From Actinomycetota bacterium (GTDB lineage Bacteria > Actinomycetota > Actinomycetes > Nanopelagicales > Nanopelagicaceae), in contig WLDA01000056.1 of assembly GCA_009705025.1 (NCBI GenBank), positions 1 to 6,423 of the forward strand: DNA of 6,423 nt, written 5' to 3'. The position numbers and the translations under genes are program-made. Below are positions 1-6,423 of the stretch, piece by piece. Below the pieces are notes generated by a model that searched no databases, was not told where the DNA came from, and saw only the letters and a program-made list of their open reading frames with translations. The stretch's first letter is position 1, and each line of letters opens with the position of its first letter.

Positions 1-926
1 CCAATTTCAGCAGGATCAATATCTGCATGGATTACTTTTGCATTCGTTGCAAAGGTTGAAAGTTTTCCTGTTACACGATCATCAAAGCGTGCGCCAAGAG
101 TAATCAGAAGGTCGGCTTTTTGAAGAGCAGTAACAGCAGCAACAGTTCCATGCATACCTGGCATACCAAGATGCAATGTATGACTATCTGGAAATGCACC
201 ACGTGCCATAAGTGTTGTTACAACTGGTGCGCCAAGAAGTTCCGCTAATTGCAAAAGCTCACGAGAAGCATTTGCTTTGATTACTCCACCGCCAACATAG
301 AACACCGGCTTTGAAGATTGAGTAATTAGCGCTGCAGCATCAGCAATAGCTCCGCTATCTGGAGTTATCTGAGGATGGTAGCCAGGCAAGTTGATAGAGG
401 TTGGCCATACAAATTTAGTTTCTTTTTGCAGTGCATCTTTTGCAATATCTACAAGGACGGGACCGGGACGACCAGAACCTGCAATATGAAAAGCTTCAGC
501 AATAGCACGAGGAATATCATCAGGATTCGTAACTAAATAGTTGTGCTTTGTAAAAGGCATTGTGATTCCGCGAATATCAGCTTCTTGAAATGCATCTGTA
601 CCAATTGCAGCAGATGGAACTTGGCCAGTAATTGCAACAAGTGGAACTGAATCCATTGCAGCATCTGCAAGTGGTGTTACAAGGTTTGTTGCACCAGGAC
701 CTGATGTTGCAATACAGACGCCAACGCGACCTGTTACTTGGGCATAGCCAGTTGCAGCATGGCCTGCACCTTGTTCATGGCGAACCAATATGTGGCGAAT
801 TTTGCTATCAAAGATCGGATCGTAAGCAGGAAGAATTGCGCCACCAGGAATACCAAACATCACATCGACGCCGGCTGATTCCAAAGATTTGACGAGTGAA
901 GTTGCTCCATTCATCGCTTTGCTCAT
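1..926 (-). CDS. ilvB: Acetolactate synthase large subunit, N-terminal 308 residues (partial, cut by window edge)
   Basis: This is the catalytic subunit of acetohydroxyacid synthase. It joins two pyruvates, or pyruvate and 2-oxobutyrate, in the first common step of valine, leucine and isoleucine synthesis, using ThDP, Mg and FAD. The thiamine-binding N-terminal domain spans about residues 6-170 and includes [10 protein letters not shown] and the cofactor-activating glutamate E51 in [25 protein letters not shown] and [15 protein letters not shown] follow. The central domain starts near 190 and carries [11 protein letters not shown], associated with FAD binding in the family. The reading frame ends in DIDPAEIG at the window edge, so roughly the C-terminal half is missing, including the Mg/ThDP motif. 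The ATG at 926 is chosen because AAAGGAG (933-939) lies 6 nt upstream; an in-frame ATG at codon 5 is less well spaced. The gene follows an attenuator (961-1053). ilvN and ilvC commonly follow in actinobacteria but are outside the window. Confidence 0.97.
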   Translation of the reverse strand, partial: MSKAMNGATSLVKSLESAGVDVMFGIPGGAILPAYDPIFDSKIRHILVRHEQGAGHAATGYAQVTGRVGVCIATSGPGATNLVTPLADAAMDSVPLVAITGQVPSAAIGTDAFQEADIRGITMPFTKHNYLVTNPDDIPRAIAEAFHIAGSGRPGPVLVDIAKDALQKETKFVWPTSINLPGYHPQITPDSGAIADAAALITQSSKPVFYVGGGVIKANASRELLQLAELLGAPVVTTLMARGAFPDSHTLHLGMPGMHGTVAAVTALQKADLLITLGARFDDRVTGKLSTFATNAKVIHADIDPAEI

Positions 927-960
927 TATCCGCTCCTTTCCTTCTATGAATTGCTGGGTA

Positions 961-990
961 AATAAAAAATCCCTCAGATCAACTGAGGGA
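961..990 (-). terminator. Intrinsic terminator of the ilvB attenuator
   Basis: Read on the minus strand, TCCCTCAG (990-983) and CTGAGGGA (977-970) form a perfect 8-bp stem with the 5-nt loop TTGAT. The stem is followed at once by TTTTTTATT (969-961). This is the form of a Rho-independent terminator. It lies 35 nt upstream of the ilvB ATG and downstream of a leader peptide, so it would stop transcription before ilvB rather than end a preceding gene. That places it as the terminator arm of an attenuator. The stem is short but GC-rich near the base. Confidence 0.85.
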
Positions 991-1019
991 GCGCGAGATC
1001 GATTAACTGATCACGCGCT
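990..1019 (-). promoter_or_regulatory. First (pause-type) hairpin of the ilvB leader
   Basis: On the minus strand, AGCGCGTGATC (1019-1009) pairs with GATCTCGCGCT (1000-990) as an 11-bp stem with one internal A-A mismatch (read on the plus strand) and an 8-nt loop. It starts inside the second of the two stop codons of the leader peptide and shares its last base with the terminator stem, so the two helices could stack but can hardly overlap. In the classical scheme this is the 1:2 hairpin that pauses RNA polymerase and keeps transcription and leader translation in step. Confidence 0.65.
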
Positions 1020-1020
1020 A

Positions 1021-1053
1021 CTAAATCACCACCACAATTGCTGTTGAGAACAT
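1021..1053 (-). CDS. ilv attenuator leader peptide, 10 residues (MFSTAIVVVI)
   Basis: This short frame encodes MFSTAIVVVI. Five of the last five sense codons are for branched-chain residues: ATT, three GTG in a row, and ATT. The frame closes with TAG followed directly by a second in-frame TAG (1020-1018). No leucine codon is present, so the sensed tRNAs should be those for Val and Ile. The product is presumably not functional as a protein; the act of translating it controls the downstream terminator. The frame is also open upstream as far as 1302 across ilvD, but the ATG at 1053 fits best. GGAG (1066-1063) lies 9 nt before it, and a promoter-like -10 box ends 6 nt before it. The leader may therefore be translated with an SD on long transcripts or as a leaderless mRNA from its own promoter. 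Confidence 0.8.
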   Translation of the reverse strand: MFSTAIVVVI

Positions 1054-1059
1054 GTCCTT

Positions 1060-1088
1060 ATTCTCCAATACGGGCTTGATTGCGTCAA
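1060..1088 (-). promoter_or_regulatory. Candidate promoter of the ilvB leader transcript
   Basis: A -35 box TTGACG (1088-1083) and a -10-like GAGAAT (1065-1060) are separated by exactly 17 bp on the minus strand. The -35 differs from TTGACA at one base. The -10 keeps the most conserved A at position 2 and T at position 6 but lacks the first T. The -10 box ends 6 nt before the leader-peptide ATG, which would put the transcription start on or next to the A of that ATG. The -10 overlaps the GGAG that could serve as an SD, so the two readings compete for the same bases. The promoter sits in the 70-bp gap after the ilvD stop, which contains no terminator. Confidence 0.55.
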
Positions 1089-1123
1089 CCCCAATATTGC
1101 GCATCTCACAATTTGAGCCGAAA

Positions 1124-2797
1124 TTAGTCGCAGACAGCGCCTTTGGAAGCCGATCCGACAAGTTTTGAATACTTTGCAAGAACGCCCCGTGTGTACTTAT
1201 GGGTAAGTGGCTTCCATCCAACTTTTCTAGCTTCGAGTTCGGCAGCATCAACCAAGAGGTCAAGTGTTCGCTTTGTTGTATTGATGCGAACACGATCACC
1301 ATCTTTTATAAATGCAATTGGTCCCCCATCGACAGCTTCAGGTGCAACGTGACCAACACATAATCCAGTTGATCCACCAGAGAATCGGCCATCAGTAATA
1401 AGTAAAGTTGATTTACCGAGTCCCGCGCCTTTGATAGCGCCAGTAATCATTAACATTTCGCGCATTCCAGGACCACCCTTAGGTCCTTCATAACGAATAA
1501 CCACAACATCGCCTGCAACGATAGTTCCATTTTGAACTGCATCCATTGCAGCTTGTTCGCGTTCAAAGACGCGAGCAGGTCCTTCGAATTCTTCAATTCC
1601 AATACCTGCGGTCTTACAGACTGCGCCATCACTTGCAAGCGTTCCACCAAGAATTGTGATTCCAATATCTGTAGATATTGGTGATGAAATTGCCCGCAAT
1701 ATTTGTCCATCTGGATCTGGTGGAGCAATATCTTTCAAATTCTCAGCCATTGTTTTTCCAGTAACCGTCAAAACATCACCATGTAATAGACCGGCATCGA
1801 GTAGACCTTTGAGGACAACAGGAATTCCACCAACTTTGTCGACATCGCTCATTACGAATCGACCAAATGGTTTGAGATCGCCGAGAAGTGGAACTTTGGA
1901 GCCAATGCGATGGAAATCATTGAGTTCTAGATCTACTCGAGCCTCATTTGCAATAGCAAGTAAGTGCAGAACAGCATTAGTAGATCCACCGAGTGCCATC
2001 AAAATTGTGATTGCATTTTCGAATGCTTGCTTCGTCAAAATATCGCGTGTAGTAATTCCTTGGCGAATGAGTTCAACAACTGCAGCACCTGATGCAATTG
2101 CGTATGTATCGCGTCGACGATCAACTGCTGGTGGGGCTGCAGAACCTGGCAATGAAAGACCAATTGCTTCACCAATACTCGCCATTGTGTTTGCTGTGTA
2201 CATGCCACCACATGCGCCTTCACCAGGACAAATTGCTCGCTCTATTTGATCAACGCGCTCTTGTGTAATCAATCCGCGAGCACAAGCACCTACTGCTTCA
2301 AATGCATCAATGATGGTTACATCTTTGCCATCTACTTGTCCAGGAAGTGTTGATCCTGCATAAACAAAAACACTCGCTACGTCGATACGCGCTGCTGCCA
2401 TCATCATTCCTGGAAGTGATTTGTCACAACCTGCAAAGGTAACCATTCCATCCAGGCGCTCTGCTTGCATCACGGTTTCAACTGAATCTGCAATTACTTC
2501 TCGAGAAACTAATGAGAAGTGCATTCCTTCGTGACCCATTGAAATTCCATCAGATACAGAAATGGTTCCAAATTGCATTGGAAAACCACCAGCATCGATA
2601 ACGCCTTGCTTTGATGCTTTAGCTAAACGATCGAGCGAAAGATTACATGGAGTGATTTCATTCCACGATGACGCAATTCCAATTTGTGGTTTTACCCAAT
2701 CTTCATCGCCCATACCGACCGCGCGCAACATTCCACGTGCCGGTGCTCGCTCAAGACCATCAGTGACAATTCCAGAGCGCGGTTTCATTTTCGACAT
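1124..2797 (-). CDS. ilvD: Dihydroxy-acid dehydratase, full length (557 aa)
   Basis: The enzyme converts 2,3-dihydroxyisovalerate and 2,3-dihydroxy-3-methylvalerate to the 2-oxo acids that precede valine/leucine and isoleucine. It is a cytosolic iron-sulfur enzyme of the IlvD/Edd family. Three cluster cysteines are visible: C51 in ITPCN, C124 in GCDKSLPG and C196 in [14 protein letters not shown]83 in VSDGI, D125 and the adjacent K126 match the metal site and the modified lysine of homologues. GPKGGPGM (439-445) and TDGRFSGGS (468-476) are C-terminal signatures, with S473 as the likely catalytic serine. The length is normal for the family and all key residues are present. The ATG at 2797 gives the usual N-terminus. 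No SD is well placed: GAGAGG ends 13 nt away. TAAACT (2809-2804) ends 6 nt before the ATG, which suggests a leaderless start. The gene lies 28 bp after gatB in the same orientation, so it could also be transcribed from gatCAB. No terminator follows it before the ilvB leader. Confidence 0.97.
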   Translation of the reverse strand: MSKMKPRSGIVTDGLERAPARGMLRAVGMGDEDWVKPQIGIASSWNEITPCNLSLDRLAKASKQGVIDAGGFPMQFGTISVSDGISMGHEGMHFSLVSREVIADSVETVMQAERLDGMVTFAGCDKSLPGMMMAAARIDVASVFVYAGSTLPGQVDGKDVTIIDAFEAVGACARGLITQERVDQIERAICPGEGACGGMYTANTMASIGEAIGLSLPGSAAPPAVDRRRDTYAIASGAAVVELIRQGITTRDILTKQAFENAITILMALGGSTNAVLHLLAIANEARVDLELNDFHRIGSKVPLLGDLKPFGRFVMSDVDKVGGIPVVLKGLLDAGLLHGDVLTVTGKTMAENLKDIAPPDPDGQILRAISSPISTDIGITILGGTLASDGAVCKTAGIGIEEFEGPARVFEREQAAMDAVQNGTIVAGDVVVIRYEGPKGGPGMREMLMITGAIKGAGLGKSTLLITDGRFSGGSTGLCVGHVAPEAVDGGPIAFIKDGDRVRINTTKRTLDLLVDAAELEARKVGWKPLTHKYTRGVLAKYSKLVGSASKGAVCD

Positions 2798-2803
2798 AGT
2801 GGA

Positions 2804-2809
2804 AGTTTA
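2804..2809 (-). promoter_or_regulatory. Possible -10 box for a leaderless ilvD transcript
   Basis: TAAACT fits TANNNT and is followed by 6 nt and then the ilvD ATG, so transcription from it would start on or beside the first base of the start codon. I see no convincing -35 box 16-19 bp further up, where the sequence is the end of gatB. The call rests on spacing and on the absence of an SD, and a six-base match of this kind can arise by chance in a gap of this base composition. Confidence 0.35.
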
Positions 2810-2825
2810 GCCTCTCAGTAATTAT

Positions 2826-4328
2826 TTAGGCTTGACCCAAGAAGGAAAGTAATAATTCACGTACGCGAGCAGCATCTGCTTGGCCTTTTGTCTCTTTCAT
2901 AATTGCACCAATGAGCGCACCTGCGGCAGGTAAATGACCGTTGCGAACTTTATCCGCAGTCTCTGGTTGCTCTGCACATGCTTTTTCGATTGCTGCCATA
3001 AGTGCTGAATCATCATTGACAACTTTGATGCCACGAGCAGCGATAACTGCAGCTGGTTTTCCTTCTCCAGCAATAACACCTTCAACAACTTGGCGTGCGA
3101 GCTTGTCGGTGAGTTCACCCTTGGCAACTAATGCAACAATTTCTGCTACATCTGTAGGTGTAATTGCTAACTCTTTTACTGAAACATTTTGCTCATTAGC
3201 AATACGTGAGATTTCTCCAAGCCACCAACTGCGCGCCTTTGTAGGATCACTTCCCAAAATTACTGTCGCCTCCACTGTGTCGAGTAGATCTGCATTAATC
3301 ATTGCAGCCATCTCTTTATCTGGAACTGACCACTCTTCTTGCAAACGCTTACGGTGAACAGAGGGACGCTCTGGTAGTTGTGCGCGAAGTTCTTCAATCC
3401 ATGCTGCATCTGGTTCTACTGGAACTAAATCTGGTTCTGGGAAATAGCGATAATCCTCTGCTTGTTCCTTTGAGCGACCAGAGCGAGTTAGCCCAGATTC
3501 TTCTTGGAAGTGACGTGTCTCTTGAACAACGCGCTCCCCTTTATTGAGTAGCTCTGCATGGCGAATCATTTCTCCACGAACAGCACGCTCTACTGAGCGA
3601 AGTGAGTTCACATTCTTCGTCTCACTACGTGTTCCAAGTTTTTCTGCGCCAATAAGACGTAATGAAACGTTTGCATCACAGCGAAGTGATCCTTGTTCCA
3701 TCTTCACATCACTGACACCGAGGGATCGCAAAATATCGCGTAATTCAGCAACATATGCCTTTGCAACTTCTGGAGCATATTTACCTGTACCTGGAACAAT
3801 CTTTGTAACGATTTCAACCAATGGAATTCCCGCACGGTTGTAATCGAGCAATGAATATTCGGCTCCATGAATACGACCTGTTGCACCACCTACGTGAAGT
3901 GACTTTCCAGTGTCTTCTTCCATGTGGACGCGCTCTACTTCTACGCGGAATTTCTTTGGGCCCTCGTCAGTTTCGATTTCAACATCGACATAACCGTTGA
4001 CGCAGATTGGTTCGTCGTACTGTGAAATCTGGAAATTCTTTGGCATATCCGGATAGAAATAATTCTTGCGAGCAAAGCGGCTAAATGGTGCAATAGAACA
4101 GTTCAGCGCTAATCCAATTTTGATCGTTGATTCAATTGCTTTTTCATTCACAACTGGCAACGCCCCAGGAAGAGCTAAACAGACTGGACATGTCTGTGTA
4201 TTTGGCTCTGCTCCAAATGTTGTGCTGCAACCGCAAAACATCTTTGAATTTGTGTTGAGTTCAACGTGTACTTCAAGACCTAGAACTGGTTCGTACTTAG
4301 AGACAACATCTTCATAAGTCAGACTCAT
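2826..4328 (-). CDS. gatB: Aspartyl/glutamyl-tRNA amidotransferase subunit B, full length (500 aa)
   Basis: GatB is the kinase and tRNA-binding subunit of GatCAB. It phosphorylates the side-chain carboxylate of Glu (or Asp) on mischarged tRNA and then receives ammonia from GatA. The N-terminal cradle domain opens with [11 protein letters not shown] (16-26) and a Cys set C32, C34, C47 and C50 (CGC and CPVC), spaced like the zinc site of many GatB proteins. [16 protein letters not shown] (92-107), HMEEDTGK (135-142) and [10 protein letters not shown] (292-301) are family signatures of the active site. The C-terminal helical and YqeY-like tail (about 350-500) ends with [18 protein letters not shown] and would grip the tRNA. 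The length is typical. The ATG at 4328 overlaps the gatA stop as ATGA, and AGGAGG (4340-4335), a perfect SD core, lies 6 nt upstream inside gatA. Translational coupling with gatA is likely. Confidence 0.98.
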   Translation of the reverse strand: MSLTYEDVVSKYEPVLGLEVHVELNTNSKMFCGCSTTFGAEPNTQTCPVCLALPGALPVVNEKAIESTIKIGLALNCSIAPFSRFARKNYFYPDMPKNFQISQYDEPICVNGYVDVEIETDEGPKKFRVEVERVHMEEDTGKSLHVGGATGRIHGAEYSLLDYNRAGIPLVEIVTKIVPGTGKYAPEVAKAYVAELRDILRSLGVSDVKMEQGSLRCDANVSLRLIGAEKLGTRSETKNVNSLRSVERAVRGEMIRHAELLNKGERVVQETRHFQEESGLTRSGRSKEQAEDYRYFPEPDLVPVEPDAAWIEELRAQLPERPSVHRKRLQEEWSVPDKEMAAMINADLLDTVEATVILGSDPTKARSWWLGEISRIANEQNVSVKELAITPTDVAEIVALVAKGELTDKLARQVVEGVIAGEGKPAAVIAARGIKVVNDDSALMAAIEKACAEQPETADKVRNGHLPAAGALIGAIMKETKGQADAARVRELLLSFLGQA

Positions 4329-5821
4329 GCGACGCCTCCTAATGCAGGTGCTTTAGAAAGAATTGGCGCACCCCACTTGCTCAGCAGTGCTGCTTCAAGT
4401 GCTGCGCCAACTGAATACATACGTTCATCCTTCATCACAGGTGACATGATTTGGAAACCAACAGGAAGTCCATCTTCATCTGCAAGTCCACTTGGCAATG
4501 ACATTCCACCAATTCCAGCCATATTTACAGGAATAGTTGCAATGTCGTTGAGATACATGGCGAGTGGATCATTGCTCTTCTCGCCAATCTTGAAAGCAGT
4601 TGTTGGACATGTTGGAGATACAAGGACGTCTGCCTTTGCAAATGCTGATGTGAAATCTTGAGTAATAAGTGTGCGAACTTTTTGTGCACTTCCGTAATAT
4701 GCATCGTAGTAACCAGATGAAAGTGCATATGTTCCAAGGATGATGCGTCGCTTTACTTCGCGGCCAAAGCCAACTTCGCGAGTCAGATTCATGACTTCTT
4801 CAGCAGATGCGCCATCGACATCGCCAACACGTAAGCCATAACGCATTGCATCAAAGCGAGCTAAGTTAGATGAACATTCAGATGGTGCAATCAAGTAATA
4901 AGCAGCGAGTGCGTACTCAAAGTTAGGGCATGAAACTTCAACAATTTCCGCTCCAGCTTTAGCAAGCAACTCAAGAGATTCTTCAAAGCGCGCACGAACT
5001 CCAGGTTGATAACCATCGCCATTGAGTTCTTTGACAACACCAATCTTCATTCCCTTTACATCACCTGATTTTGCAGCCGCTACAACTTGTGGGACTGGTG
5101 CATTAATACTTGTTGCATCACGTGGATCATGTCCAGCAATTGCTTCATGCAAAAGCGCAGTATCTAAAACAGTGCGAGCACATGGCCCCGCTTGATCTAA
5201 TGATGATGAGAATGCAACAAGGCCATAACGAGAAACTCCGCCATATGTTGGCTTTACTCCTACTGTTCCTGTAACTGCTGCTGGTTGGCGAATAGACCCA
5301 CCCGTATCGGTACCAATTGCAAGTGGCGCTTCAAATGCTGCAAGGGATGCTGCAGAGCCTCCGCCAGAACCTCCAGGGATGCGAGATAAATCCCAAGGAT
5401 TATGAGTTGGACCGTAAGCAGAATTCTCAGTGGAAGAACCCATCGCAAATTCATCCATATTTGTCTTACCTAAAATAACAATGTCATTCTTCTTCAGGTT
5501 TGCAACAACTGTTGAGTCGTAAGGCGGACGCCATCCTTCTAATATTTTGGATCCGCATGTAGTTGGAACGCCTTTTTGCGCTAATACATCTTTGAGCGCT
5601 AGTGGAACACCAGCTAACGGAGAAAGCTTTTCACCCTTTGCGCGCTTTGCGTCCACTGCAGATGCTTGGGCTAACGCACCTTCTGTATCGATATGTAGAA
5701 ATGCATGAACATCTTTATCAACCGATGCAATGCGATCTAAATGTAATTGCGTTAGTGCAACAGAAGTAACTTCGCCTTTAGCTAAAGCGGTTGCCATTTC
5801 GGAGGCAGAAGAGTGAATCAT
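4325..5821 (-). CDS. gatA: Aspartyl/glutamyl-tRNA amidotransferase subunit A, full length (498 aa)
   Basis: GatA is the glutaminase subunit of GatCAB. It releases ammonia from glutamine, and the ammonia is channelled to GatB. It belongs to the amidase-signature family, and the Ser-cisSer-Lys triad is intact: K77 in LALKDVL, S152 in PGGSGGGSA and S176 in [10 protein letters not shown]. The signature core runs from about 145 to 212 and closes with [30 protein letters not shown] (424-443) near the C-terminus matches the part that recognises the glutamine substrate in structures, with D425 as the likely contact. The length is normal. The ATG at 5821 overlaps the gatC stop in a 4-nt ATGA, and GGGAG (5833-5829) lies 7 nt upstream within gatC, so the start is well supported and probably coupled to gatC translation. 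The gene ends in another ATGA overlap with gatB, keeping the three subunits in one mRNA at matched levels. Confidence 0.98.
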   Translation of the reverse strand: MIHSSASEMATALAKGEVTSVALTQLHLDRIASVDKDVHAFLHIDTEGALAQASAVDAKRAKGEKLSPLAGVPLALKDVLAQKGVPTTCGSKILEGWRPPYDSTVVANLKKNDIVILGKTNMDEFAMGSSTENSAYGPTHNPWDLSRIPGGSGGGSAASLAAFEAPLAIGTDTGGSIRQPAAVTGTVGVKPTYGGVSRYGLVAFSSSLDQAGPCARTVLDTALLHEAIAGHDPRDATSINAPVPQVVAAAKSGDVKGMKIGVVKELNGDGYQPGVRARFEESLELLAKAGAEIVEVSCPNFEYALAAYYLIAPSECSSNLARFDAMRYGLRVGDVDGASAEEVMNLTREVGFGREVKRRIILGTYALSSGYYDAYYGSAQKVRTLITQDFTSAFAKADVLVSPTCPTTAFKIGEKSNDPLAMYLNDIATIPVNMAGIGGMSLPSGLADEDGLPVGFQIMSPVMKDERMYSVGAALEAALLSKWGAPILSKAPALGGVA

Positions 5822-6117
5822 GCTTCTTCTCCCAAAATTTGTGGAACTCGGAAGCGTTGTTCTTCACTTGCAGGCGCACCCGAAAGAGCTTCTTCAGGAG
5901 TAAGAGATGGTGTTGTTACATCTGGACGAAATACATTTCGAAGTGGAAGCGGGTGTGACGTTGGTGCAACATCAGCACCGGCAACTTCTTGAACACGTGC
6001 TACGGCTTCGAGAATTACAGTGAATTCTGATGCAAGGCTGACAAGTTCTTCATCGCTCATTTCAATTCGAGCAAGGCGCGCTAGGTTTGCTACTTCATCG
6101 CGGGAAAGGCTGCTCAT
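5818..6117 (-). CDS. gatC: Aspartyl/glutamyl-tRNA amidotransferase subunit C (99 aa)
   Basis: GatC is the small subunit that wraps around the GatA-GatB interface and stabilises the complex; it has no catalytic residues. The sequence shows the family pattern: an N-terminal helical part beginning [20 protein letters not shown], a middle LxxxF.VIL-type helix, then the extended tail with [15 protein letters not shown] and EEALSGAP, ending in the RVPQIL motif. The length of 99 residues is typical. It is first in the gatCAB order usual for actinobacteria and is followed by ATGA overlaps. No SD precedes the ATG at 6117. A TANNNT box lies 8 nt upstream instead, so the gene may be translated from a leaderless or nearly leaderless mRNA. 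The gap to proA is only 27 bp, so read-through from proA is also possible. Confidence 0.96.
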   Translation of the reverse strand: MSSLSRDEVANLARLARIEMSDEELVSLASEFTVILEAVARVQEVAGADVAPTSHPLPLRNVFRPDVTTPSLTPEEALSGAPASEEQRFRVPQILGEEA

Positions 6118-6125
6118 AGTCGGTG

Positions 6126-6155
6126 AGTCTAATAAAAGTGCGCCTTAGTTGCGAA
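6126..6155 (-). promoter_or_regulatory. Candidate promoter of gatCAB (leaderless-type start)
   Basis: TAGACT (6131-6126) fits the actinobacterial -10 form TANNNT and ends 8 nt before the gatC ATG. TTCGCA (6155-6150) lies 18 bp further up, inside the end of proA, and matches TTGACA at 4 of 6 bases. Initiation would fall on or within a base or two of the gatC start codon. No SD is present and no terminator separates proA from gatC. The box matches are modest, so this is a positional inference. Confidence 0.4.
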
Positions 6156-6423
6156 TCTGCCCATTTCCACTGACTATCCAGGTAGTTGTAGTCATTGCTT
6201 CAAGTCCCATTGGGCCGCGAGCATGCAATTTTTGATTTGAGATACCAATTTCGGCTCCAAAGCCCATCTCTTCTCCATCTGTAAATCGTGTTGATGCATT
6301 GATCATTACTGCAGCGCAATCACTAAGTGCAATAAAGCGTGCAGCACTAGCATCAGATTCAGTAACAATGGCTTCAGTATGTTGAGTTCCATACTTAGCA
6401 ATATGTTCACTAGCAGCATCGAG
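6145..6423 (-). CDS. proA: Gamma-glutamyl phosphate reductase, C-terminal 92 residues (partial, cut by window edge)
   Basis: ProA reduces gamma-glutamyl phosphate to glutamate-5-semialdehyde with NADPH, the second step of proline synthesis. Only the end of the protein is in the window. It begins [20 protein letters not shown] and contains the strongly conserved stretch with [21 protein letters not shown] and [16 protein letters not shown], and ends VSGNGQIRN before a TAA stop. This matches the usual ProA C-terminus, where the aldehyde dehydrogenase-like catalytic fold closes. The catalytic cysteine lies upstream of the window. The reading frame is intact to the window edge. It is transcribed in the same direction as gatC, 27 bp away with no visible terminator, so the two may share transcripts. 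Confidence 0.95.
   Translation of the reverse strand, partial: LDAASEHIAKYGTQHTEAIVTESDASAARFIALSDCAAVMINASTRFTDGEEMGFGAEIGISNQKLHARGPMGLEAMTTTTWIVSGNGQIRN

Larger units (their letters stand above)
961..1053 (-). promoter_or_regulatory. Ribosome-mediated transcription attenuator of ilvB (complete leader region)
   Basis: The leader holds, in order, a leader peptide rich in Val/Ile codons (1053-1021), a first hairpin (1019-1009 with 1000-990), and a terminator hairpin with T-run (990-961). A candidate antiterminator is visible: TCAG plus ATC (1010-1007 and 1003-1001, with three bases bulged) can pair with GATCTGA (980-974), taking four of the eight bases of the terminator's 3' arm. A ribosome stalled on the Val/Ile codons would leave 1010-1001 free to form this pairing. 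A ribosome at the stop codon would reach to about 1008 and block it, allowing termination. The positions are read from sequence and the ribosome footprint reasoning is inference. The same logic is established for trp and ilv leaders, including actinobacterial ilvBN(C). Confidence 0.8.

Noticed and set aside
632..892. 86-aa plus-strand frame rich in Gln and Leu
   Set aside because: It is antisense to the ThDP-binding region of ilvB. The Gln/Leu richness reflects the complement of Ala, Cys and Gly codons.
1092..1099. Palindrome CAATATTG just upstream of the -35 box as a possible operator
   Set aside because: It is only 8 bp, AT-rich and without extended symmetry, so it is expected often by chance. 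No known regulator site is matched.
961..1123. T-box riboswitch or other metabolite riboswitch upstream of ilvB
   Set aside because: There is no T-box sequence and no specifier stem-loop, and the leader is too short. The leader peptide with adjacent hairpins explains the region better.
1054..1123. Terminator after ilvD
   Set aside because: The best stem there is 4 bp (CTCA with TGAG) and no T-run follows.
1021..1302. 93-aa minus-strand frame starting inside ilvD and ending with the leader peptide
   Set aside because: Only the last 10 codons are supported. The upstream part is an alternate frame of the well-supported ilvD 3' end, and its residues resemble no family.
1656..2249. 197-aa open frame on the plus strand
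   Set aside because: It lies wholly antisense to conserved ilvD codons, is rich in Ser/Ala/Pro as expected of a shadow frame, and shows no domain.
2941..3357. 138-aa open frame on the plus strand
   Set aside because: It is the antisense shadow of the gatB tail domain, whose minus-strand protein is clearly conserved.
1..6423. Mobile element, CRISPR array, tRNA/rRNA, toxin-antitoxin or defence genes
   Set aside because: No long repeats, cloverleaf sequence, transposase motifs or unexplained gene-sized gaps were seen. Nearly all bases belong to conserved metabolic and translation genes.

Overview
The window is a compact stretch of chromosome with every gene on the minus strand. In transcription order, from high to low coordinates, it holds the 3' end of proA, then gatC, gatA, gatB, ilvD, a ten-residue leader peptide with a transcription attenuator, and the 5' part of ilvB, which runs off the window at position 1. 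Gene identity, gene order, moderate-to-low GC and codons that often end in A or T suggest a low-GC actinobacterium, such as the small freshwater Nanopelagicales (acI) type. This assignment is an inference from general knowledge of such genomes, and no marker gene in the window proves it.

Region by region: 6145-6423 is the C-terminal part of ProA (proline synthesis). 2826-6117 is the gatCAB unit, which encodes the three-subunit tRNA-dependent amidotransferase that corrects Glu-tRNA(Gln), and in many bacteria Asp-tRNA(Asn). Its genes overlap by ATGA junctions, and gatA and gatB have strong Shine-Dalgarno (SD) sequences inside the preceding gene. 1124-2797 is ilvD (dihydroxy-acid dehydratase), 28 bp after gatB. 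927-1123 is a regulatory gap of about 200 bp between ilvD and ilvB. 1-926 is the first 308 codons of ilvB (acetolactate synthase large subunit). IlvB and IlvD catalyse the first and third common steps of valine/isoleucine synthesis.

The most informative part is the ilvD-ilvB gap. It carries a promoter-like pair of boxes (17-bp spacing), a leader peptide MFSTAIVVVI that ends in two adjacent stop codons, a first hairpin, and a second perfect hairpin followed by a T-run just before the ilvB ribosome binding site. This is the layout of a ribosome-mediated attenuator sensing valine and isoleucine. The spacing suggests that the leader-peptide mRNA may begin at or next to its own ATG, that is, without a 5' leader. 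ilvD and gatC also lack an SD and have a TANNNT box just upstream of the ATG, so they too may be leaderless starts at promoters, whereas gatA, gatB and ilvB have clear SDs.

I found no mobile element, CRISPR array, tRNA, rRNA or unknown protein family. The proteins are ordinary housekeeping enzymes, and no wholly new system is visible. The novelty worth checking is regulatory.
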